DNA of 64,000 nt, from NCBI RefSeq assembly GCF_031344075.1, contig NZ_JAVJAN010000005.1:47677-111676 (forward strand). The letters are read 5' to 3'. Position 1 is the first letter of the stretch; every line of letters starts with the position of its first letter. This document shows, in pieces, positions 17,660 to 27,635 of this stretch. The notes beneath the pieces were generated by a model that saw only the letters and a list, made by a program, of their open reading frames with translations, was not told the DNA's origin and ran no database searches. This stretch comes from Clostridium aquiflavi (GTDB taxonomy: Bacteria; Bacillota; Clostridia; Clostridiales; Clostridiaceae). The position numbers and the translations under genes are program-made.

Positions 17660-19423
17660 ATGGAAGAAACAAAATATTCTGGGATTCTTTCATTTGTACA
17701 AAAGTATAATGGAAAAATGGCACTTTCAATTGTATTATCTATTTTTAGTGTAATATTTGGAATAATCCCATATTTTATTGTGACAAAAATACTTACAGTA
17801 ATAATATTAAAAACTGGTACGGTTTCTAATATCATTTATTTATCAATAATAGGGGGAGTTGGATTTTGTTTAAAAATTATATTATTTAACTTATCAACTG
17901 CTATATCACATAAATTAGCATACAACACAATCAATGCTGTTAGATATGAGATTGTTGATAAATTAGCTTTTATGTCTATGGGAGAATTAAAAAAGAAAAA
18001 AGTTGGTGAGTACAAGCAACTTATTATTGATGATATGGAGCAACTTGAATATCCATTAGCCCATGCAATTCCAGAAATAAGCTCAAATTTATTAGGGTTT
18101 ATTGCTATAATCACTTATCTATTTATTGTAGATTGGCGTTTAGCTTTAGCAAGTTTAGTACCAATAATTATTAGTTTTATAATCTATGCTATTATGATGA
18201 AAGGTGGTGCCATGGAAATATTTAAGGAATTTAATCAGGGAAAAGCTCTTTTAAATTCAAGTACAGTTGAATACATTAATGGTATGGAAGTTATAAAAGC
18301 ATTTAATCAAACTTTATCTTCTATAGAAAAATTCAGCAATTCTGTAATACATTTTAGAGATGTAATGACAAAATGGTTTTCTCATTGTTGGCCTTATTTA
18401 AGTGCATATAATATAATAATGCCAGCTAGTATTGCTTTTGTCTTACCTATAGGAGCTACTCTTCTAAGATATAATAAGATTGAACTTTCAACTTTTATAA
18501 TAGGTATGATTTTATCATTAGGAATTGCTCCGCCAATCATGAAATTAATTGAGTTTACAGATAATATTCCAACAATTATTTTTACTGACAGTAAATTAAA
18601 AGAAATACTTTCTACAAAAGAGTTACAACAAAATTTAGAAAATATAGACTTTAAAGATGAGAGTATTGAATTTAATCATGTGAATTTTGGATATGAAGAA
18701 GAAGTAGTATTACATGATATTTCTTTTAAAATAAAACCAAAGACAATGACAGCTTTTGTTGGTCCATCTGGAGCTGGAAAATCAACTATTGCAAAATTGA
18801 TTGCAAGATTTTGGGATGTGAATGAAGGCAACATTATGGTTGGGGGAGAGAATATAAAAAATATTCCACTTAAACAATTAATGGATAAAATAAGCTTTGT
18901 TTCTCAAGAAAATTTCTTATTTGATATGACCATAAGAGAAAATATAAGAATTGGTAATAAAATTGCAACAGATGATGAAATAGAATCTGCTGCTAAAAAT
19001 GCTGGATGCTTAGATTTTATATCAAAATTACCTAAAGGATTTGAAACTAAAGTTGGTGATGCTGGTGAATTACTTTCAGGTGGAGAACGTCAAAGAATTG
19101 CAATTGCAAGAGCGATGATAAAAGATGCTCCAATTGTAATTTTAGATGAAGCAACAGCATTTACAGATCCAGAGAATGAAGAAATAATCCAAAAATCTAT
19201 AAATAATTTAACAAAAAACAAAACCCTTATTGTAATCGCTCATAGATTATCAACAATAGTAAATGCAAATAAAATTATTTTATTTGATAAAGGAAGAATT
19301 GTAAGTGAAGGCAATCATAATGAATTGTTAAAAACTTCTGTTCTTTATAGGGATATGTGGGAAGCTCATATAGGTTCAAAATCTTGGAGTGTAAAGGAGG
19401 GCAAACAATGTTTACAACATTAA
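17660..19423 (+). CDS. ABC exporter, ATP-binding/permease protein (first half of pair)
   Basis: A 587-residue half-transporter with six transmembrane helices (about 20-300) and a C-terminal nucleotide-binding domain. Walker A GPSGAGKST is at 368-376, signature LSGGERQR at about 472, and Walker B IVILDEATA at about 493. The residue after the Walker B Asp is Glu, as in active sites. The start follows AAAGGAGGACAAAC. Its end overlaps the next ABC gene by 16 nt, so the two form a heterodimer. Drug or peptide export is likely; the substrate is unknown. Confidence 0.92.
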   Translation: MEETKYSGILSFVQKYNGKMALSIVLSIFSVIFGIIPYFIVTKILTVIILKTGTVSNIIYLSIIGGVGFCLKIILFNLSTAISHKLAYNTINAVRYEIVDKLAFMSMGELKKKKVGEYKQLIIDDMEQLEYPLAHAIPEISSNLLGFIAIITYLFIVDWRLALASLVPIIISFIIYAIMMKGGAMEIFKEFNQGKALLNSSTVEYINGMEVIKAFNQTLSSIEKFSNSVIHFRDVMTKWFSHCWPYLSAYNIIMPASIAFVLPIGATLLRYNKIELSTFIIGMILSLGIAPPIMKLIEFTDNIPTIIFTDSKLKEILSTKELQQNLENIDFKDESIEFNHVNFGYEEEVVLHDISFKIKPKTMTAFVGPSGAGKSTIAKLIARFWDVNEGNIMVGGENIKNIPLKQLMDKISFVSQENFLFDMTIRENIRIGNKIATDDEIESAAKNAGCLDFISKLPKGFETKVGDAGELLSGGERQRIAIARAMIKDAPIVILDEATAFTDPENEEIIQKSINNLTKNKTLIVIAHRLSTIVNANKIILFDKGRIVSEGNHNELLKTSVLYRDMWEAHIGSKSWSVKEGKQCLQH

Positions 19424-21159
19424 AACAAATTATAAAGTTATCTGGGAATATGTCTTCAAATATTAAGAAAAGTTTTATCTATAGCTTTATTGATGGGATA
19501 TTTGAATCATTTCCATTGATTGCAATATTCTACTTTTTTAAAGGAATTAATATAAAGAATTCTATAGAACCAATGATTGAAATAAATGTGATAATAAAAT
19601 GTACTATTATTTTATTAGTTGGAATTGTTGGTAGGATAATTTGTAAATTTACAACTTATAGATTACAAGGACATACAGGATATCAAATGATTGCAAAAGA
19701 ACGTCTAGATATGGGAGAAAAATTAAAAAGAGTTCCTATGGGATTCTTTAATCAAAACAATCTAGGAGAATTAACTAATACTGTCACATCAGATATGCAA
19801 TTTGTTGAAAAGCAGGCTCCATTTATCTTAGATAAAATGGTTAATTCAATAATTAATGTATTTGTTACATGTATAGCCATGATAATATTTGATTGGAAAA
19901 TAGGATTTGTATTTTTAACAGGATTATTTTTAGCAATCTTGATCTTAAACCTAATGCAAAAGAAGGCTCTAGAGCTTACAAAAACTCAAAAAGAAGCACA
20001 AGTAAAAGTCGTATCTTCTGTTCTTGAATATATACAAGGCATTTCAATATTTAAATTATTTAACCTTTCCAATAATAGTAATAGCAGAATAAAATCATCT
20101 TTTGATGAATATAGCAGGGCTAATTGCAATCTAGAATTAAAATTTATTCCATTAAATACTTTATTTTCTTTATCACTAAAAATAGCCTGTGGAATAATTC
20201 TATTTTTATCACCTTATTTAGTTTTAAATGGAAAATTATCTATTATTAAAATGATTGTTATTTTAGTGGCTATTTTTAGTATTTATACACCAGTTGAAGC
20301 ATTAGGTAGTATTACAGGATTAACTAGAATGTTAGAGATTTCTTTAAATAAAATAGAAAATATAAAAAAATTTCCTCTTATTGATGAAAATACAAAAGAC
20401 ATAAATTTAAGTTCTTTTAACATAGATTTCAAAAATGTAAGCTTTGGGTACAACGATAATGAAACAGTAATAAATAATGTATCTTTTCATATTCCAGAAA
20501 AAAGCATGACAGCTATTGTTGGACATTCAGGTTGCGGAAAAACTACTATAACAAGACTAATTGCAAGATTTTGGGATGTAGAAAAAGGTAGTATTAAAAT
20601 TGGTAGAGTTAATATAAAGAATATGACTTGTGATTCTATATTAAAACATATCACTATAGTTTTTCAAAACGTATATTTATTTAATGATACTATTGCTAAT
20701 AATATAAGGCTTGGAAAATATAATGCCTCAATGCAAGAAATAGAAGAAGCTGCTAAAAAGGCAAGGTGCTATGAATTTATAAAAAATTTGCCTGATGGAT
20801 TTGATACTATTATTGGAGAAGGTGGTTCATCTCTTTCTGGTGGAGAAAAACAAAGAATATCAATTGCGCGTGCTATATTAAAGGATGCGTCTATTGTTTT
20901 ATTAGATGAAGCAACATCTAGCATTGATCCTGAAAATGAATTTTATATACAACAAGCTATTAGTGAATTAGTCAGAAACAAAACTCTTATTGTTATAGCT
21001 CATAGATTATCTACAATTAAAGAAGCAAATCAAATTTTAGTCATGGAAAATGGACAGATTGTGCAAAAAGGAATACATGATGAGTTAATTAAAGAAAAAG
21101 GGGTATATAAAAAGTTTTGGGAAGTAAGAGAGAAAGCAGGTAATTGGAAGTTAAATTAA
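19408..21159 (+). CDS. ABC exporter, ATP-binding/permease protein (second half of pair)
   Basis: The start at 19408 follows AAAGGAGG inside the end of the upstream gene. The 583-residue protein repeats the architecture: membrane domain, Walker A GHSGCGKTT, signature LSGGEKQR and Walker B IVLLDEATS. Both halves have complete ATPase motifs, unlike degenerate-site heterodimers. The pair resembles the siderophore/peptide exporter branch in which each gene encodes a half-transporter, and is expected to be under the divergent TetR. Confidence 0.92.
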   Translation: MFTTLKQIIKLSGNMSSNIKKSFIYSFIDGIFESFPLIAIFYFFKGINIKNSIEPMIEINVIIKCTIILLVGIVGRIICKFTTYRLQGHTGYQMIAKERLDMGEKLKRVPMGFFNQNNLGELTNTVTSDMQFVEKQAPFILDKMVNSIINVFVTCIAMIIFDWKIGFVFLTGLFLAILILNLMQKKALELTKTQKEAQVKVVSSVLEYIQGISIFKLFNLSNNSNSRIKSSFDEYSRANCNLELKFIPLNTLFSLSLKIACGIILFLSPYLVLNGKLSIIKMIVILVAIFSIYTPVEALGSITGLTRMLEISLNKIENIKKFPLIDENTKDINLSSFNIDFKNVSFGYNDNETVINNVSFHIPEKSMTAIVGHSGCGKTTITRLIARFWDVEKGSIKIGRVNIKNMTCDSILKHITIVFQNVYLFNDTIANNIRLGKYNASMQEIEEAAKKARCYEFIKNLPDGFDTIIGEGGSSLSGGEKQRISIARAILKDASIVLLDEATSSIDPENEFYIQQAISELVRNKTLIVIAHRLSTIKEANQILVMENGQIVQKGIHDELIKEKGVYKKFWEVREKAGNWKLN

Positions 21160-21392
21160 AATTCATTAAATTCATATTTCTAATAGATAGTAAAATAAAT
21201 AACTAGATTGAAGAGTATATAGAACTATTAAAGATGGAAGTTGGTTGAAAACTAAGGAAATAATGTATAAAATTAATATGGAATCTAAAGTGCTAATATT
21301 AAGCATTATAAGTCAGATTTTTAATGAAGTAAGTAAAGAGTAGTTTACAAATAAGATAATATTACTTAAGTAGAGTAAGAGGTATAGTAGAT

Positions 21393-22322
21393 ATGAGAAA
21401 AAATGAGAAGAAAACAACAGGTGGAATAATTGTTGCTGCTGGAAAATCATCAAAAAGAATTAGTTCTGATCCACTATTAAAAATTGGTTCTATTACTATA
21501 ATAAAAAGGATTGTTTTAACTCTTCAGGGGGCTTCTATTTCACCAATTGTGATAATCACCGGATATAAAGCTGAGGAAATTGAACGTGATTTAGCTAATT
21601 ATGGTGTTATATTTTTGAAAAACAATCAGTATGAAAATTCAAGGAAATTTGATTCTGCAAAGATAGGATTAGATTTTTTACAGAATAAATGTGATCAGGT
21701 AATATTTACTCCAGTAAGTATTCCAATGTTTACAACAGAGACCCTTCAAACTATGATAGAATGTGGTAAAGGATTGGTTTCACCATCGTATCATGGGAAA
21801 TCTGGACATCCACTTTTGATATCTTCTGAATTGATTCCTAGAATTCTAAAATATGATGGAAATATAGGAATGCGAGGAGCTATTAAAAATATTGGGGTTA
21901 CAAGAGAATGGATAGATGTAGAAGATGAAGGTATTATCTATGATACAGATTATATTGATCAATTAGACCAACTTTTAATAAAACATAATCAACGTATACT
22001 ACATCCTTTTGTTAAAATTAGTATAGAAAAAGAATCCTCATTCTTTGATTCAAGAGCAAAATTACTCTTAATCTTGATTAATGATAAGAATTCTGTACGA
22101 GGTGCATGTAGGCACATGGCATTGTCTTATAGTAAAGCATGGAATATGCTAAACCAGTTGGAAGAAGAACTAGGTTATGCAGTGGTTGAAAGAAAACATG
22201 GTGGCAGTAAAGGTGGAAAAACTTGTTTAACAAAAGAAGGTTTAGAATTTTTAAAAAAATATCAGCAGTTTGAAGAGAATGTTCGCCAGTATGCAAAGGA
22301 CGAATTTGAACGACTATTTTAA
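21393..22322 (+). CDS. MobA/MocA-like nucleotidyltransferase fused to a ModE-type HTH
   Basis: Residues 1-200 form a nucleotidyltransferase domain (IIVAAGKSSKRI near 13, a degenerate form of LAAGxSxRMG). Residues about 215-305 form a winged helix similar to the ModE DNA-binding domain, with the RGACRHMALSYSKAWNMLNQLEEELG helix-turn-helix and the KHGGSKGGKTCLT wing. The gene lies 108 nt upstream of a molybdenum hydroxylase gene. The fusion suggests a protein that links molybdenum cofactor nucleotide processing with transcription. The missing canonical Arg-Met-Gly suggests the enzymatic half could be a sensor; that is inference. Confidence 0.8.
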   Translation: MRKNEKKTTGGIIVAAGKSSKRISSDPLLKIGSITIIKRIVLTLQGASISPIVIITGYKAEEIERDLANYGVIFLKNNQYENSRKFDSAKIGLDFLQNKCDQVIFTPVSIPMFTTETLQTMIECGKGLVSPSYHGKSGHPLLISSELIPRILKYDGNIGMRGAIKNIGVTREWIDVEDEGIIYDTDYIDQLDQLLIKHNQRILHPFVKISIEKESSFFDSRAKLLLILINDKNSVRGACRHMALSYSKAWNMLNQLEEELGYAVVERKHGGSKGGKTCLTKEGLEFLKKYQQFEENVRQYAKDEFERLF

Positions 22323-22430
22323 AATCTTATATAAACGAGTTCTTTTCACAAAGAATTTGAAGGAAAATATCCTCCGTTTTATAATAATTGTAAGATAATT
22401 TGCTAAATTATTCTAAATAGGAGGGTATTT

Positions 22431-24986
22431 ATGTTTAAATTAAATATTAATGGTAAAGATGTATTTTCTCAAATAGACAAGCCATTACTATCTTTTTTAA
22501 GAGATGATTTGAGAATCACTTCTGCAAAAGATGGTTGTAGTGAAGGTGCATGTGGGACATGTACTGTATTAGTTGATGGAAAAGCAGTAAAAGCTTGTAT
22601 ACAAAAAGTATCAAAATTTGAAGGAAAAAAGATCTTAACTGTAGAAGGATTAAGTCCTAGAGAAAAAGAAGTTTATGAGCATTGTTTTGCAGAAGCAGGC
22701 GCAGTTCAATGTGGTTTCTGTATTCCAGGAATGGTGATTTGTGCAAAAGCTCTATTAGATGTTAATCTTAATCCAACAAGATTAGATGTGAAGAAAGCAA
22801 TTAATGGTAATATTTGTCGTTGTACAGGCTATAAGAAAATTGAAGAAGCGATTTTAATGGCAGCAGAATATTTTAGAAATAATATTCAAATTGCACCTAA
22901 CCCAACTGAATTAAAGATGGCACAAAGATTTAAACGTGTTGATGCAACTGAAAAAGTAAATGGAACAGGAATTTTTGTAGATGATATTGAATTGCCTGGA
23001 ATGATTTATGCAAGAGCAGTTCATTCTAAATATCCAAGGGCTATTATAAATAAAATTGATATAAGTAAAGCTGAAGCTCATCCAGATTGTGTGAAAATTT
23101 TATTAGCAAAGGATGTTCCAAACAAACGTATTGGACATATAAAGCAAGATTGGGATGTACTGATTGCTGAAGGTGAAACAACTAGATATATAGGAGATGC
23201 ACTAGCATTAGTAGCAACTTATCATAAAGACAAACTTGAAGAAGTTTGCGCACTTATTGAAGTCGATTACACAGAACTGGAACCTGTTACTTCTCCAACA
23301 GATGCTTTAAGGTCAGATGCACCTTTAATTCATTCTGATGGAAATATTATGAGTCGAGCTATGCTTCAACGTGGTAATGCAGCTGAGGCAATTAAAAATT
23401 CTAAATATGTTGTAACAAGAAAGTATCAGACACCATGTCAGGAGCATGGGTTTATGGAGCCAGAATGTGCAATTGCTATGCCTGAAGGAGAAGATGGTCT
23501 TTTGTTATATACTAGTTCACAATCTGTTTATGATGAACAACGTGAAATTTCAACTATGCTTCAAATTCCAATGGAAAAAGTACATTCTCATGCTCAACTT
23601 GTTGGAGGAGGCTTTGGTGGTAAAGAAGATATGAGTGTTCAACACCACGCAGCATTAATGGCATGGTATACTAAAAAACCAGTAAAAGTAAAATTCTCAA
23701 GACAAGAAAGCTTAAATTATCATACTAAACGTCATCCAATGGGAATAGAAATGACAACTGCTTGTGATGAAAATGGTTATTTAACTGCCATGAAAGCTGT
23801 TATTATTGCTGATACAGGTGCATATGCATCTCTTGGTGGACCAGTATTAGAAAGAGCATGTACTCATGCAGGCGGACCATACAATTATCAAAATATGGAT
23901 ATACTTGGAATGTCAGTTTATACTAACAATGTTGTTAGCGGAGCATTCAGAGGTTTTGGAGCAGCACAAAGTTGTTTTGCTACTGAAAGTAATATTAACC
24001 TTTTAGCAGAAATGGTAGGTATTTCACCATGGGAAATCCGTTATCGTAATGCAATTCGTCCAGGTCAAGTATTACCAAATGGTCAGATAGCTGATGAAAG
24101 CGTTGCAATTGCAGAATGCTTGGAAGCTGTTAAGGATGTATATGAATCAAATCCATATGCAGGTATTGCTATAGGATGGAAAAACAGTGGAACTGGTGTA
24201 GGACATAAGGATATTGGTCGTTGTATTTTATCTATAGAAAATGGTAAAGTTCATATTAGAACTTCTGCAGCTTGTATGGGACAAGGAATTGCACAAATGT
24301 GTACTACTGTGTTGTGTGAAACAACGGGATTAGATCCTGCTCTTACTATACATGAAAGACCAGATACTGTTCGTACACCTAATTCAGGAACTAGTACTGC
24401 TTCAAGACAAACTGTAGTAACAGGTGAAGCTGTAAGAAGAGTATCTGAAAAATTAAAAGCAGAACTAGATAAGGGATTAACATTAGAAGATTTAGAAGGT
24501 AGAGAATTTTTTGGAGAGTATTCTGCAAAGACAGACCCAATGGGAGCTATAAAAGATAATCCCATTAGTCATGTAAGTTATAGTTATGGAGCTCAGGTTG
24601 TGGTTCTTAATGAAGAAGGAAAAGTTGTAAAAGCAGTTGCAGGATTTGATGTTGGAACAGCAGTTAATATTCAGTCTGTTGAAGGACAAATTGAAGGTGG
24701 TATGGTTATGGGATTAGGCTATGCTTTGACAGAAGAATTTAAAGTTGAAGGAGGATATCCTAAGACAAAACTAGGTACATTAGGACTTATAAGAGCAAAG
24801 GATGCTCCTGAACTTGAAGTTATTCTGGTACAAGCTAAAGGGAAAATTCCTGAAACTTATGGGGCAAAAGGTTGTGGAGAATTATGTTTAATTCCAACAG
24901 CGCCTGCTTGTGCACATGCTTATTATAGATTAGATGGTAAATTCCGTACTCATTTCCCATTAAGAGATACATTTTATAAAAAGTAA
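22431..24986 (+). CDS. Molybdenum hydroxylase, xanthine-dehydrogenase type ([2Fe-2S] + Mo domains)
   Basis: The 851-residue protein fuses the iron-sulphur and molybdenum parts of the xanthine dehydrogenase family. Ferredoxin-like cluster ligands are Cys36, 41, 44 and 56; the second cluster uses Cys94, 97, 129 and 131 (CGFC...CRC). The Mo-binding region has QEHGFMEPE, GGGFGGKED, AFRGFGAAQ, CMGQGIAQM and the active-site GAKGCGE near the end. No FAD domain is present. This architecture matches selenium-dependent xanthine dehydrogenases and related purine hydroxylases; selenium dependence is inferred from architecture and the neighbouring YgfJ-like gene. AGGAGGG precedes the ATG. Confidence 0.88.
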   Translation: MFKLNINGKDVFSQIDKPLLSFLRDDLRITSAKDGCSEGACGTCTVLVDGKAVKACIQKVSKFEGKKILTVEGLSPREKEVYEHCFAEAGAVQCGFCIPGMVICAKALLDVNLNPTRLDVKKAINGNICRCTGYKKIEEAILMAAEYFRNNIQIAPNPTELKMAQRFKRVDATEKVNGTGIFVDDIELPGMIYARAVHSKYPRAIINKIDISKAEAHPDCVKILLAKDVPNKRIGHIKQDWDVLIAEGETTRYIGDALALVATYHKDKLEEVCALIEVDYTELEPVTSPTDALRSDAPLIHSDGNIMSRAMLQRGNAAEAIKNSKYVVTRKYQTPCQEHGFMEPECAIAMPEGEDGLLLYTSSQSVYDEQREISTMLQIPMEKVHSHAQLVGGGFGGKEDMSVQHHAALMAWYTKKPVKVKFSRQESLNYHTKRHPMGIEMTTACDENGYLTAMKAVIIADTGAYASLGGPVLERACTHAGGPYNYQNMDILGMSVYTNNVVSGAFRGFGAAQSCFATESNINLLAEMVGISPWEIRYRNAIRPGQVLPNGQIADESVAIAECLEAVKDVYESNPYAGIAIGWKNSGTGVGHKDIGRCILSIENGKVHIRTSAACMGQGIAQMCTTVLCETTGLDPALTIHERPDTVRTPNSGTSTASRQTVVTGEAVRRVSEKLKAELDKGLTLEDLEGREFFGEYSAKTDPMGAIKDNPISHVSYSYGAQVVVLNEEGKVVKAVAGFDVGTAVNIQSVEGQIEGGMVMGLGYALTEEFKVEGGYPKTKLGTLGLIRAKDAPELEVILVQAKGKIPETYGAKGCGELCLIPTAPACAHAYYRLDGKFRTHFPLRDTFYKK

Positions 24987-25114
24987 AAAATATATATGTT
25001 GCAATAACAATTATTCAATAAATCCAAGAACTGTGTATCCTTTTTTTGCACATTTAAATTTGCAATATATAATCATTGTAATACTATATTTATTAATGAA
25101 AGTGAGATAGTTGA

Positions 25115-25723
25115 ATGAATATAAATGGAGTAATACTAGCTGCGGGTTTATCTAGTCGAATGAAAGCGTTTAAACCACTCTTGAAATTGAAAGGAAAAAC
25201 TATTATTGAAAATAGTATTGATAGTATGTTTAATGCTGGTGTAAATAAAGTGGTTGTGGTATTAGGACATAGAGCTAAAGAGATTGAATCTTTACTTCAT
25301 AATAAATATGATTCTTCACGATTACTATTTATACACAATGAAAAATATGCAGAAACTGACATGCTAACATCTGTTAAAATTGGAATATCAGCATTAGATA
25401 ATTGTGATGCATTTTATCTTCTTCCAGGGGATATGCCAGCCATTAATATCAAAACTTTTCTTGCAGTAAAAGAAACCATGTGCAGAACACATGCTCTGGT
25501 TTCCTTCCCAACTATTGATGGATATAAAAAACATCCTCCTTTGATTTCATCAAAATGTATAGATTATATACTTAAGTTTAATGCACAAGGTGGTCTTAGA
25601 GAAATATGGAAAAAATTTAAAAATCAGATAGCAACAGTTCCTGTTAAAGACATTGGATGCACATTAGATGCAGATACAGCTGAAGACTATAATAGATTGG
25701 TAAACTATATGGAGGGTTGTTAA
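25115..25723 (+). CDS. Molybdenum cofactor cytidylyltransferase (MocA/YgfJ type)
   Basis: The 202-residue protein has the nucleotidyltransferase loop GVILAAGLSSRMKAFKPLLKL at residues 4-24 and LLPGDMPAI (about 109), which carries the catalytic metal-binding Asp. It is the stand-alone form used to make the dinucleotide cofactor or to mature molybdenum hydroxylases (YgfJ-type accessory protein). It follows the hydroxylase gene by 128 nt on the same strand and is followed by a terminator. It completes the locus with the ModE-fused paralogue upstream. Confidence 0.88.
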   Translation: MNINGVILAAGLSSRMKAFKPLLKLKGKTIIENSIDSMFNAGVNKVVVVLGHRAKEIESLLHNKYDSSRLLFIHNEKYAETDMLTSVKIGISALDNCDAFYLLPGDMPAINIKTFLAVKETMCRTHALVSFPTIDGYKKHPPLISSKCIDYILKFNAQGGLREIWKKFKNQIATVPVKDIGCTLDADTAEDYNRLVNYMEGC

Positions 25724-25737
25724 TCTTTCATCATTAA

Positions 25738-25783
25738 AATTCTCAACAATACTTTTAATGTAAGTATTGTTGGGAATTTTTAA
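25738..25783 (+). terminator. Terminator closing the molybdenum hydroxylase locus
   Basis: Arms 25738-25754 and 25762-25778 form a nearly perfect 17-bp stem (AATTCTCAACAATACTT) with a 7-nt loop, followed by TTTTT. Confidence 0.9.
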
Positions 25784-25992
25784 TTTATGAGATAAGTAGA
25801 TTCCTCTGTCCATGAGCTTTATACTACAATATCAACATTCAGTTAAAATATAGTGTTGTTTTAATAAGAATAATAATGGTAAATCATATTAATATAAAAA
25901 TTTGTATATAATAAATGAAGAAAAATATAAAAAGACCGATAAAAACATATTATAATTAATTTATAATATTAAATATTAGGAGGAAATTTTCA

Positions 25993-26625
25993 ATGAAAAT
26001 TTATGATATTTTATTTGGTTCAAGGCCAAAACCTATTTCAACAATAATAGAAGAGGGAAATTTGGATGAACTTAAAGCTTTTATAAAGAATGTAGGTAAT
26101 GTTAATGCAAAATGTGATGATAAGAGCCTACTTAATTTTGCCATAGATAATTGTGAAAATAATTATTTCGAAGTAATAGAATTTTTAATTAATAATGGTG
26201 CAGATATCAACAGTCATCAAAGTTACTTTAAAGAAACACCTTTGCATAGAATATGTGCAAGAACAACACCTAAAATTGAAATTGTTAAATTATTATTAGA
26301 TAGAGGAGCTGAAGTTAATGCTGAAAATATAGCAGGTAAAACTCCAATTTTTTGCTGTAGCTTTAGTTATTCTATAGAACTTTTGAACCTTCTTGTTAAA
26401 TATGGAGCAGACATCAAACATACTGATAAATATAAAAATACTCTTTTACATAATGATTATTTAAATTGTAATACTGAAACTTTCGAAGATTTTCTAAAAA
26501 TTCTTATCTCCCTTGGCTTGAATATAAATTCAAAAAATAATGCAGGACATACTCCATTATATCTGTGCCAAAATGATTCTATTAAAGATATATTAATAAA
26601 ATATGGAGGAAAGATAAGACTTTAA
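25993..26625 (+). CDS. Ankyrin-repeat protein
   Basis: The 210-residue protein contains about five ankyrin repeats, shown by recurring patterns such as EFLINNGADINSH, TPLHRICAR, KLLLDRGAEVNAEN, GKTPIFCC, LLVKYGADIKHTD and GHTPLYLCQ. It is a protein-binding scaffold with no catalytic domain or signal peptide. AGGAGG precedes the ATG. The zinc phospholipase C homologue starts 97 nt after its stop on the same strand; a functional link is only suggested by position. Confidence 0.88.
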   Translation: MKIYDILFGSRPKPISTIIEEGNLDELKAFIKNVGNVNAKCDDKSLLNFAIDNCENNYFEVIEFLINNGADINSHQSYFKETPLHRICARTTPKIEIVKLLLDRGAEVNAENIAGKTPIFCCSFSYSIELLNLLVKYGADIKHTDKYKNTLLHNDYLNCNTETFEDFLKILISLGLNINSKNNAGHTPLYLCQNDSIKDILIKYGGKIRL

Positions 26626-26722
26626 TTTATAAAATATAAAAAAATATTTAATCACATGCCACATGAATAATAGTTAAATATATGTTTATAATAATTAAGA
26701 TTATAAATATATATTTATAGGG

Positions 26723-27457
26723 ATGATGATTATGAAAATTTTAGAAAAATTATATTCATACATATTTAAAAAAATGCTGAAAACTGTAAATCCTGTAAAG
26801 AAGAGAATAATGAAAGCTGAGTGTATAGTTCATAAATTTATAAATACTCAGTCTTTAATAGTATTAAAAAATGATGGACATATGAAAGCTTATAAACTTA
26901 TGAAATCATATATAAGTGATATTAATGCTGGAGTAGTTTGGGCTGATCAGGATTTAAAAAGCAGTAATCATTTTTATAATCCACATAGGAACAAGGGATT
27001 ATACGGTAGTAGTGATGCAAAAAGAGAATGTATATCTTACTATACTAGATCATTAAATGAATATTCTCATGGCAACATTAAAGATTCAATGTTCTATTTA
27101 GGTGCTGCTTGTCATTTGATTCAAGACTTGACAGTCCCTCAGCATGCTAATGTTCACTTATTAAATAATCATAAAAGTTATGAGAATTGGGTAATTAGAA
27201 CCCATACACATCATGATGAGTTTAAAATAGAAGAAGGGGGAATATATTTTAATTCCTTAAAACAGTATATTGATTTTAATAGCAAAGAAGCCATAAATAT
27301 ATACAGAAAGAATATCCATGTGCAAAATAGGCAAGTTAGGTTTCATATAATTACTTCAAAGGTTTTAACAATGGCTCAAGCTACTACTGCTGGTTTGATG
27401 TTTAAGTTCCATAAAGATATACAAGAAATCAAACAATGTAATAGAAAATTATTATAA
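26723..27457 (+). CDS. Zinc-dependent phospholipase C family protein
   Basis: The 244-residue protein matches the catalytic N-terminal domain of clostridial alpha-toxin-type phospholipases. The zinc ligands and motifs are visible: CIVHKF near residue 33, GVVWADQDLKSSNHFYNP (Asp and His, about 71-88), ACHLIQDLTVPQHANVH (His-x3-Asp-x5-His, about 129-145) and HKSYENWV (His-x3-Glu). There is no signal peptide and no C-terminal C2-like membrane-binding domain, so it is probably intracellular and not a toxin. The start may be the ATG at 26732 rather than 26723. Confidence 0.85.
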   Translation: MMIMKILEKLYSYIFKKMLKTVNPVKKRIMKAECIVHKFINTQSLIVLKNDGHMKAYKLMKSYISDINAGVVWADQDLKSSNHFYNPHRNKGLYGSSDAKRECISYYTRSLNEYSHGNIKDSMFYLGAACHLIQDLTVPQHANVHLLNNHKSYENWVIRTHTHHDEFKIEEGGIYFNSLKQYIDFNSKEAINIYRKNIHVQNRQVRFHIITSKVLTMAQATTAGLMFKFHKDIQEIKQCNRKLL

Positions 27458-27515
27458 CTCTTACGTTTAATAAGAATGGTAATTTTGCACAATATCAATA
27501 ATGGAGTAATATCAG

Positions 27516-27556
27516 AAATGGGCTGTATCAAATTTATTTTGATACAGCCCATTTCA
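27516..27556 (+). terminator. Strong hairpin terminator
   Basis: A perfect 17-bp stem (arms 27516-27532 and 27538-27554, AAATGGGCTGTATCAAA) with a 5-nt loop, followed by ATTTCATTTG. It ends the phospholipase homologue transcript. Confidence 0.85.
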
Positions 27557-27635
27557 TTTGAAAAATAGATTTGTTGTCACTTTTATTACTGTTATAAGTA
27601 GATTTTTTCTACTTACAAAGTATATATGCAATATT

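Noticed and set aside
21240..21350. Short frame MYKINMESKVLILSIISQIF... before the MocA-ModE gene
   Set aside because: Only 26 codons, weak ribosome binding site and no recognisable family; could be chance or relic.
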